The position numbers were made by a program, and so were the translations under genes. A stretch of DNA of 64,000 nt from Xylaria sp. FL1777 (Eukaryota > Ascomycota > Sordariomycetes > Xylariales > Xylariaceae), in contig MU400691.1 of NCBI GenBank assembly GCA_022578965.1, forward strand, positions 1-64,000. Reading direction: 5' to 3'. The notes under the pieces were generated by a model, which saw only the letters and a program-made list of their open reading frames with translations, ran no database searches and was not told the origin of the DNA. Positions 1 to 9,800 of the stretch are shown here, one piece after another (position 1 is the first letter of the stretch; each line of letters starts with the position of its first letter).

Positions 1-175
1 TTTTCCTAATTAGGAAGTACTTACCGTAAGTGGTAAATAAATACACTGTACATAATTTTTAAGCATGGTCCAGACTTTTGGCCACAACCTACGTATAAAG
101 TATTTAGTGAGACTGGTTTATAGAAGGTATCTCGTCTCGGAATAATATAGAGTACTTTATCACTTCCCCTTTGCC

Positions 176-780
176 TTACATTGCCAAGAGCTGACCCAGC
201 TGGCTTACACCTGCCCCAGCTGTCTGGACTAACATCTTTACGATGGGTGCTACGATAAACACCCTGACGAAGCTCCTCACCACGGCCAACGCGGGCTTCT
301 CCTGACTTTGAAATATTTGGCGTGAATTTTCCTTTATTTGAGTGTTTTGACGTTCTTACTGTTTCTGGGGTCCTTTATCTTATCTAGCGGATCTTCCATT
401 CTGATGCCCGCTGAGATTACCGCACCTACCACCGCGATCCAGCTCAGTTGATTTTGGCGACCGCTACCTTGAAGAAGTCTTTAGACTTGATACGTTGATC
501 TGCCGACCTCATTTCTAACCATTGACGAAGTGTTGTTCTTGTTAGAATATTAGGCATGTTAGAATATTCGAGCGTCTTCACCCAGAGGAAGGTAGTTGGT
601 AATAGAAGCCATAACGCCATGCTTCGCGGCGTTCTCCCCAATGTTGTTCCTCTTATGTTCCAGAAGTTGATAACATGCTAAAGCAGCTGCCTTTTCAACA
701 TTGTTACTGGTTGTGATCTTCATTAGTATGGGTATGAACTTTAGCTGCTTATAATACTGCTAGCAATCAATCATCTTGAT
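176..780 (-). pseudogene. decayed unidentified minus-strand gene
   Basis: Three neighbouring minus-strand reading frames each hold protein-like sequence but do not join. The upstream piece (about 444-730) contains segments such as VEKAAALACYQLLEHK and TRTTLRQWLEMRSADQR. It hits a stop just after KVAVAKIN, and the sense continues in another frame (about 340-450, SWIAVVGAVISAGIRMEDP). A third frame (176-360) carries a hydrophobic stretch, VRSFVRVFIVAPIVKMLVQ, and ends at a stop at 176-178. The likely reading is one old gene broken by at least two frameshifts. Introns could explain part of it, but I see no good splice sites at the joins. I do not recognise the family; the alanine-rich helical first piece could be armadillo- or HEAT-like, which is a guess. 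Confidence 0.3.
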
Positions 781-1023
781 GTTGATGGCGCGAGTCTCGT
801 CGGCGATTGTTATCTTGCTGCTCAGCTCCGTCACGTTCGTGGTGTGATAAAAGGTATTAGGAGAGGTCTTAGCTAATAGAATGCCTTATAGTGTAGGCCT
901 CTGTCACGCACGTGCGTATTACAAATAGCTTCAATTACCTTGGATATATTGGCATACATAACTTACAACAACAACTTCTTTTTGTGAGAGAACAAACAGA
1001 GGTTATGAGAAAAATTATTCGTA

Positions 1024-2289
1024 CTACCATACAAGATCATATTCTTCTTCAGTAGAATCTTCTTCAGTAGGATCTGTTATCGTAATGTAGTACGAATACT
1101 TCTTGTCATAACCTCCGTTCATTCTCTCAGAAGATGGGATCCGTGCTCCTACAGACGTTACCGTAGAAGGGTTATGTACATCAACTGGGCTCCCTTCTCG
1201 TCTAAGTGTACGCCCACGCTCTTCCTCTGTAGGATCCCGGTTACCCTTTCTCTTCTTAGAGATGTTACTATAGTAATAGTCGTCATCATCACTTTCTCCC
1301 CGTGATCGCTTTAAGGAAGAAACCGAAGCAAAGGGAGCTCTTTCCCTTGGACTCTTATTAACTTGCCGTAACACGACGTCTTTGCGTTCATATACACGTT
1401 CACGGTCTCCCGACTGAGAAACTAACATTAGTTTCTTAGAGCCGTAGGACTTATGATATAGAGAGATCTTAAAGATCTTCTCTGCAAATGCAGCAAAGAG
1501 GTATTCTGGCTTAATACCTGTTAAGGGAGGTAAACACGCGTTGTGGTATTCAAATAGCTCATATTCAGAGTCAGGTTCCAGGACGTGCATAACGAGCCGA
1601 ACGCTAGGATCAGGGGGAACCAAGTTATAGGTACCGACATCGGCTGGTTCTTCAAAGTAGAGTACCGACAATTTAGGTATAATGCAGAATTTGTTCTGAT
1701 CCATTAAGTAATGGAAATCAGAACATAGGTTGATAAGATTGAACTCGTTGCTGGTTGTTGTTATTGTTGATAGTGAGTCGGAAAGTGCAAATTTAGCCAT
1801 GTTATTCTGATTCCACCATTCCGATTTTGCTTCAGGAATAATGTGAGCTTTGTGGAGCCCTGAGGTAGTAGAAGTCATAATGCAATAGGCATCGTTTGGT
1901 TGGTCGGCAGGGATGGAAAAACGCCAGCGCTTCGGAAGGTTACCGTGTGGGAAAAGCCATTCATTAAAACTTGCAACGATAGGATAATCGTTGGTGGCAT
2001 CGTCGCTGGCGGGATCGTCGCTGGCAGGCAATTTAAAATAGTAGGGACCAGGTTCAAGAAACTCTGTTTCTGTCACGAGTGTGTCGTCATAGACTTTCGT
2101 AAAAAAGCCATCCCAACGGCTACCCGCGAGTATACCGCATGCAATAAGTGCCGTCTGATAATCCATGCCCCATACAAGCTTGGGTCCTGAAGTAGTCACC
2201 AAGTATTTATCGAGTGCAGGGAACTTTAGGAGGGGGTTTGATGGTAGTCCTCCTGCTGTACCAATGGGGTGAAAGATGATCACCGACAT
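1024..2289 (-). CDS. HNH-nuclease-domain protein (fungal HNH_2 type)
   Basis: Single-exon gene of 421 residues. Residues 137-210 carry the fungal HNH_2 pattern: Cys137, then HKAHIIPEAKSEWW (His146, His149), Asn185 upstream of LCSDFHYLMD (Asp191, His193), and an FCIIPK strand. This is a His-Me finger arrangement expected to bind one metal ion and cut nucleic acid; activity is inferred from family. Residues 1-130 form a family-like N-terminal region with no second domain that I recognise. From about residue 315 the protein is disordered, with a basic KKRKGNR stretch that could be a nuclear localisation signal, and then acidic (two DPTEE motifs). No signal peptide is seen. The ATG at 2287-2289 is the first in frame. 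Such proteins are numerous and variable in filamentous fungi and their biological role is unknown. The neighbouring intact gene is also nuclease-like. Confidence 0.75.
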   Translation of the reverse strand: MSVIIFHPIGTAGGLPSNPLLKFPALDKYLVTTSGPKLVWGMDYQTALIACGILAGSRWDGFFTKVYDDTLVTETEFLEPGPYYFKLPASDDPASDDATNDYPIVASFNEWLFPHGNLPKRWRFSIPADQPNDAYCIMTSTTSGLHKAHIIPEAKSEWWNQNNMAKFALSDSLSTITTTSNEFNLINLCSDFHYLMDQNKFCIIPKLSVLYFEEPADVGTYNLVPPDPSVRLVMHVLEPDSEYELFEYHNACLPPLTGIKPEYLFAAFAEKIFKISLYHKSYGSKKLMLVSQSGDRERVYERKDVVLRQVNKSPRERAPFASVSSLKRSRGESDDDDYYYSNISKKRKGNRDPTEEERGRTLRREGSPVDVHNPSTVTSVGARIPSSERMNGGYDKKYSYYITITDPTEEDSTEEEYDLVW

Positions 2290-3213
2290 TTTGTGTACGT
2301 TTCCAAGGACCGCGAAGAATTACTAGGCAATTGTTTAATGCCGGAGACATTCCAATGATAGTAAGCCGATGGTGGGCGGAAGGTAGAGGCGGTAGACAAG
2401 GAGATATGGTTTGTGTTATCGAGCCAGGTGTATTATATGTTCAAAGTTCTTCTCCATTCTTCTCCCTTACTCGGAGGGAGTAGCTAGAAATAAAGCCTCT
2501 CATCCCTTTCATCTAGGCTTTTTGCAGCACACGTACTAATTAATGAGAGTTTGTGATACATTAAATCTCGTATGTCTCGGGATTTTCAGACCGTAGTTTC
2601 TGATATCTACACCGCAGACTAAACCTATTCTAGCAAGTGTCGCGCAACTTGTAATATTAAGCCTGGCATGCGTGGATGTATAAACTGTAGGTGTACTAAC
2701 CAACTCTGGAAGGTCAGGTTACCCAGCAACAGATGGCGTGTACAAAGGGCAAACAGAATCAACACAAGTTCATAACAACGTCTATCGTTTACGCTTACTG
2801 AGAAATTCCTTATTAAAGAGTAATAATTGTAATGTTATTTTTATTCCTTTTACAGTAACGCCATCTTGACTATCTAATCTAGGGAGTGGGTTAAAAAGAG
2901 ATTACATAATAGAGCCTTTGTGGCTACACCAGCCCTAACCTGGACCACTGCATTGAAAACCCCATGCTACATTTCATAAGTTTGAGGCAAACGAATGTAG
3001 GCACTACTACACATAAACAATATATACCCGAATCGTATCATATGGCAGTTTATAACTGCATATGTTTTAAGTTACCAGTAATTAAAAAAACTGACTTATT
3101 TTTTTATCCATATGATATGAGGCAGATGATCTAGAACGCGTATAGGTACTGCATACTTTTCTTTCGCGTTTTATATCATCCGATCGGATCTCCGAATCCT
3201 GTATCTTCTTCAT
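2290..3213. other. intergenic, no gene seen
   Basis: A/T-biased spacer upstream of the HNH gene. It should contain that gene's promoter, but I see no clear TATA or other element. No coding-like frame, tandem repeat or RNA gene was recognised. Confidence 0.5.
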
Positions 3214-3214
3214 C

Positions 3215-3481
3215 ATGCCTCCTCTATCGATTTGTAGATGGATTGAATCCTTGGAACCTAGACCCGTTAATCGCAGGCGTTGTGACCTCGATGACAACCA
3301 CGACGCTTCTGACAACGACTTTATCCACCCGTATAACACCCCGAACACGCCCCCCCCCCGGGGACCAATAGCAGCAACGTTGATATGCCGGAAAACATAA
3401 GAGGGCGGAAAAGAGCAGGAGATGCATCTGGGGATAATGATGACCCATGCCAGCTGCTTTCGAGGTTCTGTATAGCGATAT
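3215..3481 (+). pseudogene. frameshifted N-terminal relic resembling a PD-(D/E)XK-like protein
   Basis: The plus strand opens with ATG and encodes SICRWIESLEP, then RRRCDLDD and a proline/threonine run. This resembles the N-terminus of the fungal PD-(D/E)XK-like family; the intact gene nearby has NILSWLEGIEP followed by PRKRKR. A run of ten C (3350-3359) follows. In the original frame the sense is lost after it, while the next frame continues with coherent hydrophilic sequence (NVDMPENIRGRKRAGDASGD) to a stop at 3479-3481. The simplest reading is a truncated copy with a slip in the C run. The nuclease domain is absent. A real short protein or a sequencing error in the homopolymer are alternatives. 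Confidence 0.35.
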
Positions 3482-3804
3482 TTAACAGTTAACACGCCAA
3501 GAATACGACTGAGTGAATTTACTGCATTTGTATGCATTAGAACCTGTGGCTGGCCTGGGTAGAATATCTTAACCTAACTGTCGTCAATCAATCAACTATT
3601 GCTAACTAAACTACCTAAGTCCCCTTTCCGGTATCATTACTAGTTGACGTGCTTGGTCTTAATATAGTCTGTTGATACCAAGGCCAATACGTTTTACGTA
3701 TCCATCCTACAATGTACTGTAACGCATGGATAACCTGAAAAACGCCAAGGACGGAGTCAGTCTTCCCAATATCCTGCTTAAGCCATAATACCTAAGACCA
3801 ACTG

Positions 3805-5172
3805 TCAGTTAAAATCAGGGTGGAAGAGTAAGTAAAGACGCACTGTCTGTTTGCCAGACCTTGTAGTAGCAGCGAAAGACCATTCGTGACCTTGGATAAT
3901 GAGGGCCGGAAGGAAGGGTACTAGTAGTTGAGTAGCATCTTTCCCGTCGCCCTTGTTTATCTCTATAAGACTCTCCAGTAGAGCCCACTGCGCACCATGC
4001 CAGACGCTGAGCTGTACTTGCGCCTCTTTAAGCCCTTCGCCGGGCTTTTCAGAATTAACGCTAAGGACAACAGGCTTATGTCGCAGCGGGTAATGGTCGG
4101 TGTGGTTAATATTGTAATTTAGTCGCGGGTGCTTCAACAGTTCGATGAGCCTTGCTAAATCTTCATCTTGAGGCTCAACGAACATGCAGTAATCAACCAT
4201 CTTTTTGCCGTGCGGCTTTCCCTTCAACCTCGCTGTGGTACAAGGCATGAGGCGAATAGGAACTTGATGCTCTTGTTGGGTTCCATTCTTTTCTGGGAAT
4301 GCCTTTGACGCATCTCCTCTAAGTCCCAGGGCCAATTCAAAGGTAGGCCAATGAACAAGTGTATTCCATGTCGCGTCTGTATGTCTCTCGTTAAAGCACT
4401 TATTTGCTGAAAAGAAAATATCCAGGATCCGATCCAGAGACAGCTCTAGGTCGAGGGCCGTCGCGTTTTCCGTCGCCTCGTTTTGAAATGTCATGGGTTG
4501 GAAATTATAGAAATTGTTATCCCAGTCCGCACGTCTCTCGATGGAGGATCTCAGGTAGAATGGCACGATGCCAATGCGCGATTGGAAGTTATCCAATGTA
4601 TTTAGCATCATCTTAAGCTCTGCTGGCATTCGGGGATCGGACCTGTTGATCTGCGCCACGACGATTGGGTTCTCCGCGCCTTCGAGTATCGCTAGGCGCT
4701 TAGTCGGGGATGTATCCGAAATTGACCAAGCCTTAGCCCATCCTCTCGGCGGCTGATATATATCTACTTCATCTTCGTCTTCTTCTTCACCATCGTCATC
4801 GGGCCGGCGTCTTTTGCTGAACGATAGTAACAGTGTTGGGTCCAGATGCGAGTCTATCGAGGAAGAGTTGGGCGTTGTTAGCTGTTGTCGCTTGCGCTTC
4901 CGGGGACTGGGTACCTCTACGGCCGGGGAATCGACTGAGTCTTGGGGCTCAATACCTTCAAGCCACGATAGTATGTTCATTCGGTCGTTTCGAAGTGAAC
5001 TGTCTGAGTCGGCAGCGTATTGGGAATGAGAGCAGATAGCAGGTTTCAGTCCACAGCTGAGGCTGCCAAAGTCCATAATCGGGCTTGGGGGCTGTCCTTC
5101 AATTGGTTCGGCTATCCTAACCTCCGGAGTCCGCCGATATGTCTCAGATAAGTGAGGGCTGAATAGCTTCAC
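3805..5172 (-). CDS. fungal PD-(D/E)XK nuclease-like protein with altered motif
   Basis: Single exon, 455 residues from the first ATG. Met65 (4980), directly before ILSWLEGIEP, is an equally good or better start, since related proteins usually begin near this motif. Residues 65-165 are disordered, with a basic PRKRKR, an acidic EEEDEDEVD stretch and SPTKRLA. The domain spans about 180-450: a helix containing IGIVPFYLR, WNTLVHWPTFELALG (269-283), KKMVDYCMFVEP with Asp327, NINHTDHYPLRHKP (354-367), then SVNSEKPGEGLKEAQVQLSVWHGAQW (split here: SVNSEKPGEG 371-380, LKEAQVQLSVWHGAQW 381-396). As I recall the family, the position of NSE (373-375) normally reads E-T-K, the catalytic ExK; here it is Asn-Ser-Glu, so catalysis may be lost. 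The function of this fungal family is unknown. Confidence 0.7.
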   Translation of the reverse strand: MKLFSPHLSETYRRTPEVRIAEPIEGQPPSPIMDFGSLSCGLKPAICSHSQYAADSDSSLRNDRMNILSWLEGIEPQDSVDSPAVEVPSPRKRKRQQLTTPNSSSIDSHLDPTLLLSFSKRRRPDDDGEEEDEDEVDIYQPPRGWAKAWSISDTSPTKRLAILEGAENPIVVAQINRSDPRMPAELKMMLNTLDNFQSRIGIVPFYLRSSIERRADWDNNFYNFQPMTFQNEATENATALDLELSLDRILDIFFSANKCFNERHTDATWNTLVHWPTFELALGLRGDASKAFPEKNGTQQEHQVPIRLMPCTTARLKGKPHGKKMVDYCMFVEPQDEDLARLIELLKHPRLNYNINHTDHYPLRHKPVVLSVNSEKPGEGLKEAQVQLSVWHGAQWALLESLIEINKGDGKDATQLLVPFLPALIIQGHEWSFAATTRSGKQTVRLYLLFHPDFN

Positions 5173-5800
5173 TTCTAAATATGAGAGGCAGACTCAATAG
5201 ATCTCAGTTCACGTAAGTACGATCCAGGTGTCTCACCGAACTACGCATTTGGGTATCACACAAGGTGTTCAGCGCGCTCAGTACGTGTAACAGCCGAAGC
5301 GTCAAGCGTCCACTTGACTTGTGTTGATGATTCTGTTGAGAGACGAAGCTGACTAGGGCTGTCTTTAAGAGTAACTACTATTCTTGATGCTGTCTGACGT
5401 GTGCGCCCGTGTAATATCTCAAAGTATATAGAATTAAGGTTCCGCTAGTCTCAAAACATCGTGAGATTTTGAATATAAAATTTTATGAAAAGTTTTCAAA
5501 AAGTACTTTTCATGACATGCTATGCTACTCTTAGGGTTCTAATGCTAGTCTTTATATAGCTCAATATGTCTCACTTCACGAAGTAGTCTAGATAAATGAG
5601 TACTTGACTAAAAAGAAGATATATGGTATTTCTTTGAATATCATAAAACGTAACTATTAAATTAAGAAGAAAAAGAGAAAGAACTAGATGTACTCCTCTC
5701 CTATAAAATGGTTCCAGGTTATGCTTTCCTAGGCTTAGAATTCCATGTCTGTGGCCTTTACAACCAGTGTCCTCTAGAGAGAACCTGATGAGCGGGAATA
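5173..5800. other. A/T-rich intergenic stretch
   Basis: Upstream region of the PD-(D/E)XK-like gene. The stretch 5455-5660 is notably A/T-rich, with T and A runs. No gene, RNA or element recognised. Confidence 0.5.
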
Positions 5801-5804
5801 CTCT

Positions 5805-6640
5805 TTAAACATGCATGTGGAACACTCTAGTGCTATTACCTATAACTTCAACGAATCCCTCGTCTACCCTGAAAGAATAGATTTTGCGAAAAAAGTAGAT
5901 TAAGGTCTGCGAATGCTGTATGCCCCGTCTCGGCCGATTCTTGCAGGATTGGTCATTACAGAAAACTACCCACCAGAGCTCTGCAGACATATCATTCCGA
6001 TTAGATTTTATGCATTGGTCATTGTCAGTGAGATAATTTAGTCGGCGTAGTCATGTACATAGTATATTTCACATGAAATGATTCCTGCTATTGATATCGC
6101 GTACATAATTACGTTCGCATATGACACGCCAGAGGAATCGAAAAGGTTAAACAAATCAATACGCTCCGATGTCGTTAACTCCCATAATGAAATCCCAATC
6201 AGTGAGGTTGATCGGAGTCCTGACATTCTTGGATCGTGCAATGGTTTCTTCGTCTCGTCCTCCTTAATCCCAATGAGCCACTTCCATCGCCGATGACAAA
6301 GATAAAACGCACTTCGTACTTAGACGGGGAAAAGCAAAGGCTGTGGATTTAAGTTTCAAATATCTGACTGAGCATTGAGACCTCACAAGAAACCTACACA
6401 TGAGCTTTCGTTCACATGTTAGAGAGATGAATACATGTGTTTGCTTATGGCCTCGTCAGCATCATGACTGCCTTTTTTCAATTTACCTCTTATACTCTCG
6501 AACCATAACACTTACTATCGTTGATGACGAAGCGTGCAGTGTATTTGCGTTTGAAATCGTCTCTAAGAAGTAATTCTCGGCGAAGATCAACTGTAATTTG
6601 GTAGAAGAGATGGGTTCTAATAGTAGCTCCCGGTTGCTAC
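5805..6640 (-). pseudogene. unidentified coding-like fragments, minus strand
   Basis: Three minus-strand pieces look protein-like. The most upstream (about 6509-6637) encodes THLFYQITVDLRRELLLRDD and ends near a GTAAGT donor-like site. The second (6038 to about 6318) encodes RRWKWLIGIKEDETKKP, a middle LWELTTSERIDLFNLFDSS, and a hydrophobic VIMYAISIAGIIS, and ends with a stop at 6038-6040. The third is an open frame at 5805-5990. They could be exons of one small gene or pieces of a decayed gene. I could not build a continuous model and do not recognise the family. No start codon can be assigned with confidence. Confidence 0.25.
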
Positions 6641-6841
6641 TGTATATATTGAGATCATGAGATTATCACGGCTCATGTCACTGTTACTCTTCTCCGTCAT
6701 ATCTTTCCCCCAAGCTTTCCCCCAACCTTCCTCTCTTCGCAAACTCGTATATAATTTTTCAAAAATACTTGTTTTGATACTTCTCAGGAGCTCAAACCTT
6801 CACCCTCATTTCTTGGGCTTGTCATTCATCTTCTCTTCGAC

Positions 6842-9800
6842 ATGGGAGGCGTACGGAGAATGCTCCCGTGGCTCATAGCGACAGTAACCGCTACCGCCAC
6901 ATCCAACAGTATACCTGGACATGGTGAAGACTATGGTGAGCACCATTTTGAAGGTGATCAATTTCGGCATGGCTTTGGTCCCCACGGTTTTGGCCACCAT
7001 GGTCCCGGGGGTCCCGGAGATTTTGGCAGGCCAAACATTGGCTTTAGCCACGACGAAGCTAGCCCGGACTATCCAACTTACAGCACAACATGTTCTCATA
7101 CAGTTACATCTTGGACATCTAGTACCCTTGGTACCACTGATGCTTCCACTACTACCACTACTAGTTCTACCATGGCAACCTGGGGGACCACTGCTACTTA
7201 CTATAACCCTGCTGCGATATTCACAATAGTTGATGAACTTGCAGAATTTTTTGGTAACTCGCAGGAAGGTCAATATGACAGCCATGGTGAGCATCCTCCC
7301 TCGAACCTTGGTAGCTCCGACACGGAATTCAGCCGACCAGATAGCTCGAACCAGGACATAGGAATAGAGGCACTGACTACTACGTCTTCTACATCTACTA
7401 CTACTTCCACAGAGCTTCCTAGAGGGAATGATGAATCTAGGGAGGGTAGTTCCAGTAGATCATGGAATAACTTTGCTGGGCATGAGTTTGGCGGAGCCAG
7501 CGCGAATTCTGACCAAGCAACCATCACTAAGATCGCTACCAGCTCTACATCTAAGCCCACATCTACAACTACGTCAGCTTCAGCCTACACCAATACTTCT
7601 ATTCTGACTGCCTTCGGGGATGATGGTTCACAAAGACGCTGGTTTGGCAGAAGACGTCATGGGGTCTCCGGAACTAAGCCCGGCAAAACTAATCATAATT
7701 CCAAGAGAAGTGACCAATCTCCTAAACAGGATTATGATGAAAATACTGTTGAACGACGAGGTTTTGGCAATGGCGGGTTTTGGGGTGGATGGAACGAAGG
7801 TGGCTGGAATAGGGGCGGCCACGACGGAGGTGACGAAAGACACGGAGGCGGTGATACAGGTGGTATAAAGGGTGATGGTGAACACATCGATGACAGACAC
7901 GGGAGCGGACGAGAAGATGGACACCAGGATTTTGGTGAAGGACATGGAGACTTTGGTGGCATGGTAAGTGATCATTCATCCCGCTCCGGGACTACACTGC
8001 CACTGAAATGCAAGACATTGACCTTATGATGAATTATAGGATACTGATAAAAATTGTAAACCATGCCCCATTCCCGTCTGCCAAACAACAGTCTCATACC
8101 AAAAAACCGCCACCAGCACTCAAACGACTACAGCAACGACTACAAGTACGACAACAGCAACAATCACTGACACTACTACAAAAACAAGAACAGCAACAAC
8201 AACGTTGTCTGTTACCGCTACAAATGATGATGATGCGGAAAGTGGGAGTAACAGAGCGGGTTAGTAGATGGTAGCCTAGTTGATATCATTATTGTCCACC
8301 TCTATTCAGTCCCCTTTACAGGAAGTGATACTGATGTTTATCCCTGTAGTATGTATTGTCCTATCAAACCCCAAGCCTTACAATAAATTTTCAGGCTAGA
8401 ATTTGGCCCGGCCATCAAGCCATACCGCCAATATACTTCTCTTTCATTATTGACGAACTTTCCGGCAGACGTATACATCCCTTATCACTAAATCCGTGAC
8501 GTAAGTAGCGCTGAAGTTGATTAATTTCTCAACCCTCGGTGCACAAAAGCCTCAACGAGAGTGAGGGGTGTGAGCGTAGGAGTCAACGAACTTGAAGAGT
8601 CTGAATGCTAATATACCCAATAGGAAAAAATACACTTCTATAATCGTGAGTGGTACTCTGGGAATGCCTGAAAAATTATACCTAATATCACTTAGACGAT
8701 TACCCATTCTTACACAGCAACCGCCACGGCTACTGCGACTGCGACGGAGACGGTAACAGCAAAAGTAATTATATCCATCCGCCCTAATATTCGATAGTCT
8801 CGGTCTAACAACCTACTAACATGGTATTGTACAGTATACATCAACTATCACCTTATCAGACTTCACAGTAAGTAACCCTGGACATGTCACTCTTACCTAA
8901 GCTATCCCATACCGATATTTAGAGGGATAAAAGCTTGGTTCTAATCATGTTCCATAGTTCACATACACAGCAACTGCGACCGATATATTAACCTCTTACT
9001 TCACGGCAAGTGGGAATTCGCCTTCCACTATAACAGCAACGGTAACGAAGACGAAGAGCGCGGTGAAATCAAAACCAGCAACAAAAACGATGACAGTTCA
9101 GGCTTCTACTCACACGATGACAATCACGAAAACGCAGTCTGCGACGCTATCGCAATTTTCAAGTATTATCACCGAAACTTATACAAGAACGAAGACAAAG
9201 ACCGTCACAAACTCGGCCACAGTCTCAGCACTGATGTCAACAGTGACCATCACTGCTACTATGAGTACGCCAAGTTCAACAATGACCACATCGAATGCAC
9301 CAAGTACAGTTACGATCACTGTCGCTAACAGCACCCCGAGCTCAACAATGACCACATCGAATGAACCAAGTACAGTTACGATCACTGTCGCTAACAGCAC
9401 CCCGAGCTCAACAATGACCACGTCGACTCTACCACGTACAGTTACTATCACTGTCGCTAACAGCACCCCGAGCTCAACAATGACCACGTCGACTCTACCA
9501 CGTACAGTTACTATCACAGTTACCAATAGCACACCGAGTTCGACATTAGACACATCGACTTTGAAACGCACAGTTACTGTCACTGCTGGAGCTAGTACGC
9601 CAAGTATTTCAGCCCCCTAACAGTAATAGCCCCAACTGTCATTAAAGCTAATTAAAAATTGCCAGTCGATACTGAAATTGCAACAGTAACCAAAACCGTG
9701 AGTAACAAGAACTCACCAAGCGATACCATAACTGCTACCACGACCGAGACCGCTAGCAGCTCGTCAAGTACCACGACCACCACTATTACCATCACCTTGA

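Noticed and set aside
9179..9583. 134-residue minus-strand open frame
   Set aside because: Also a shadow of the 66-nt repeat array.
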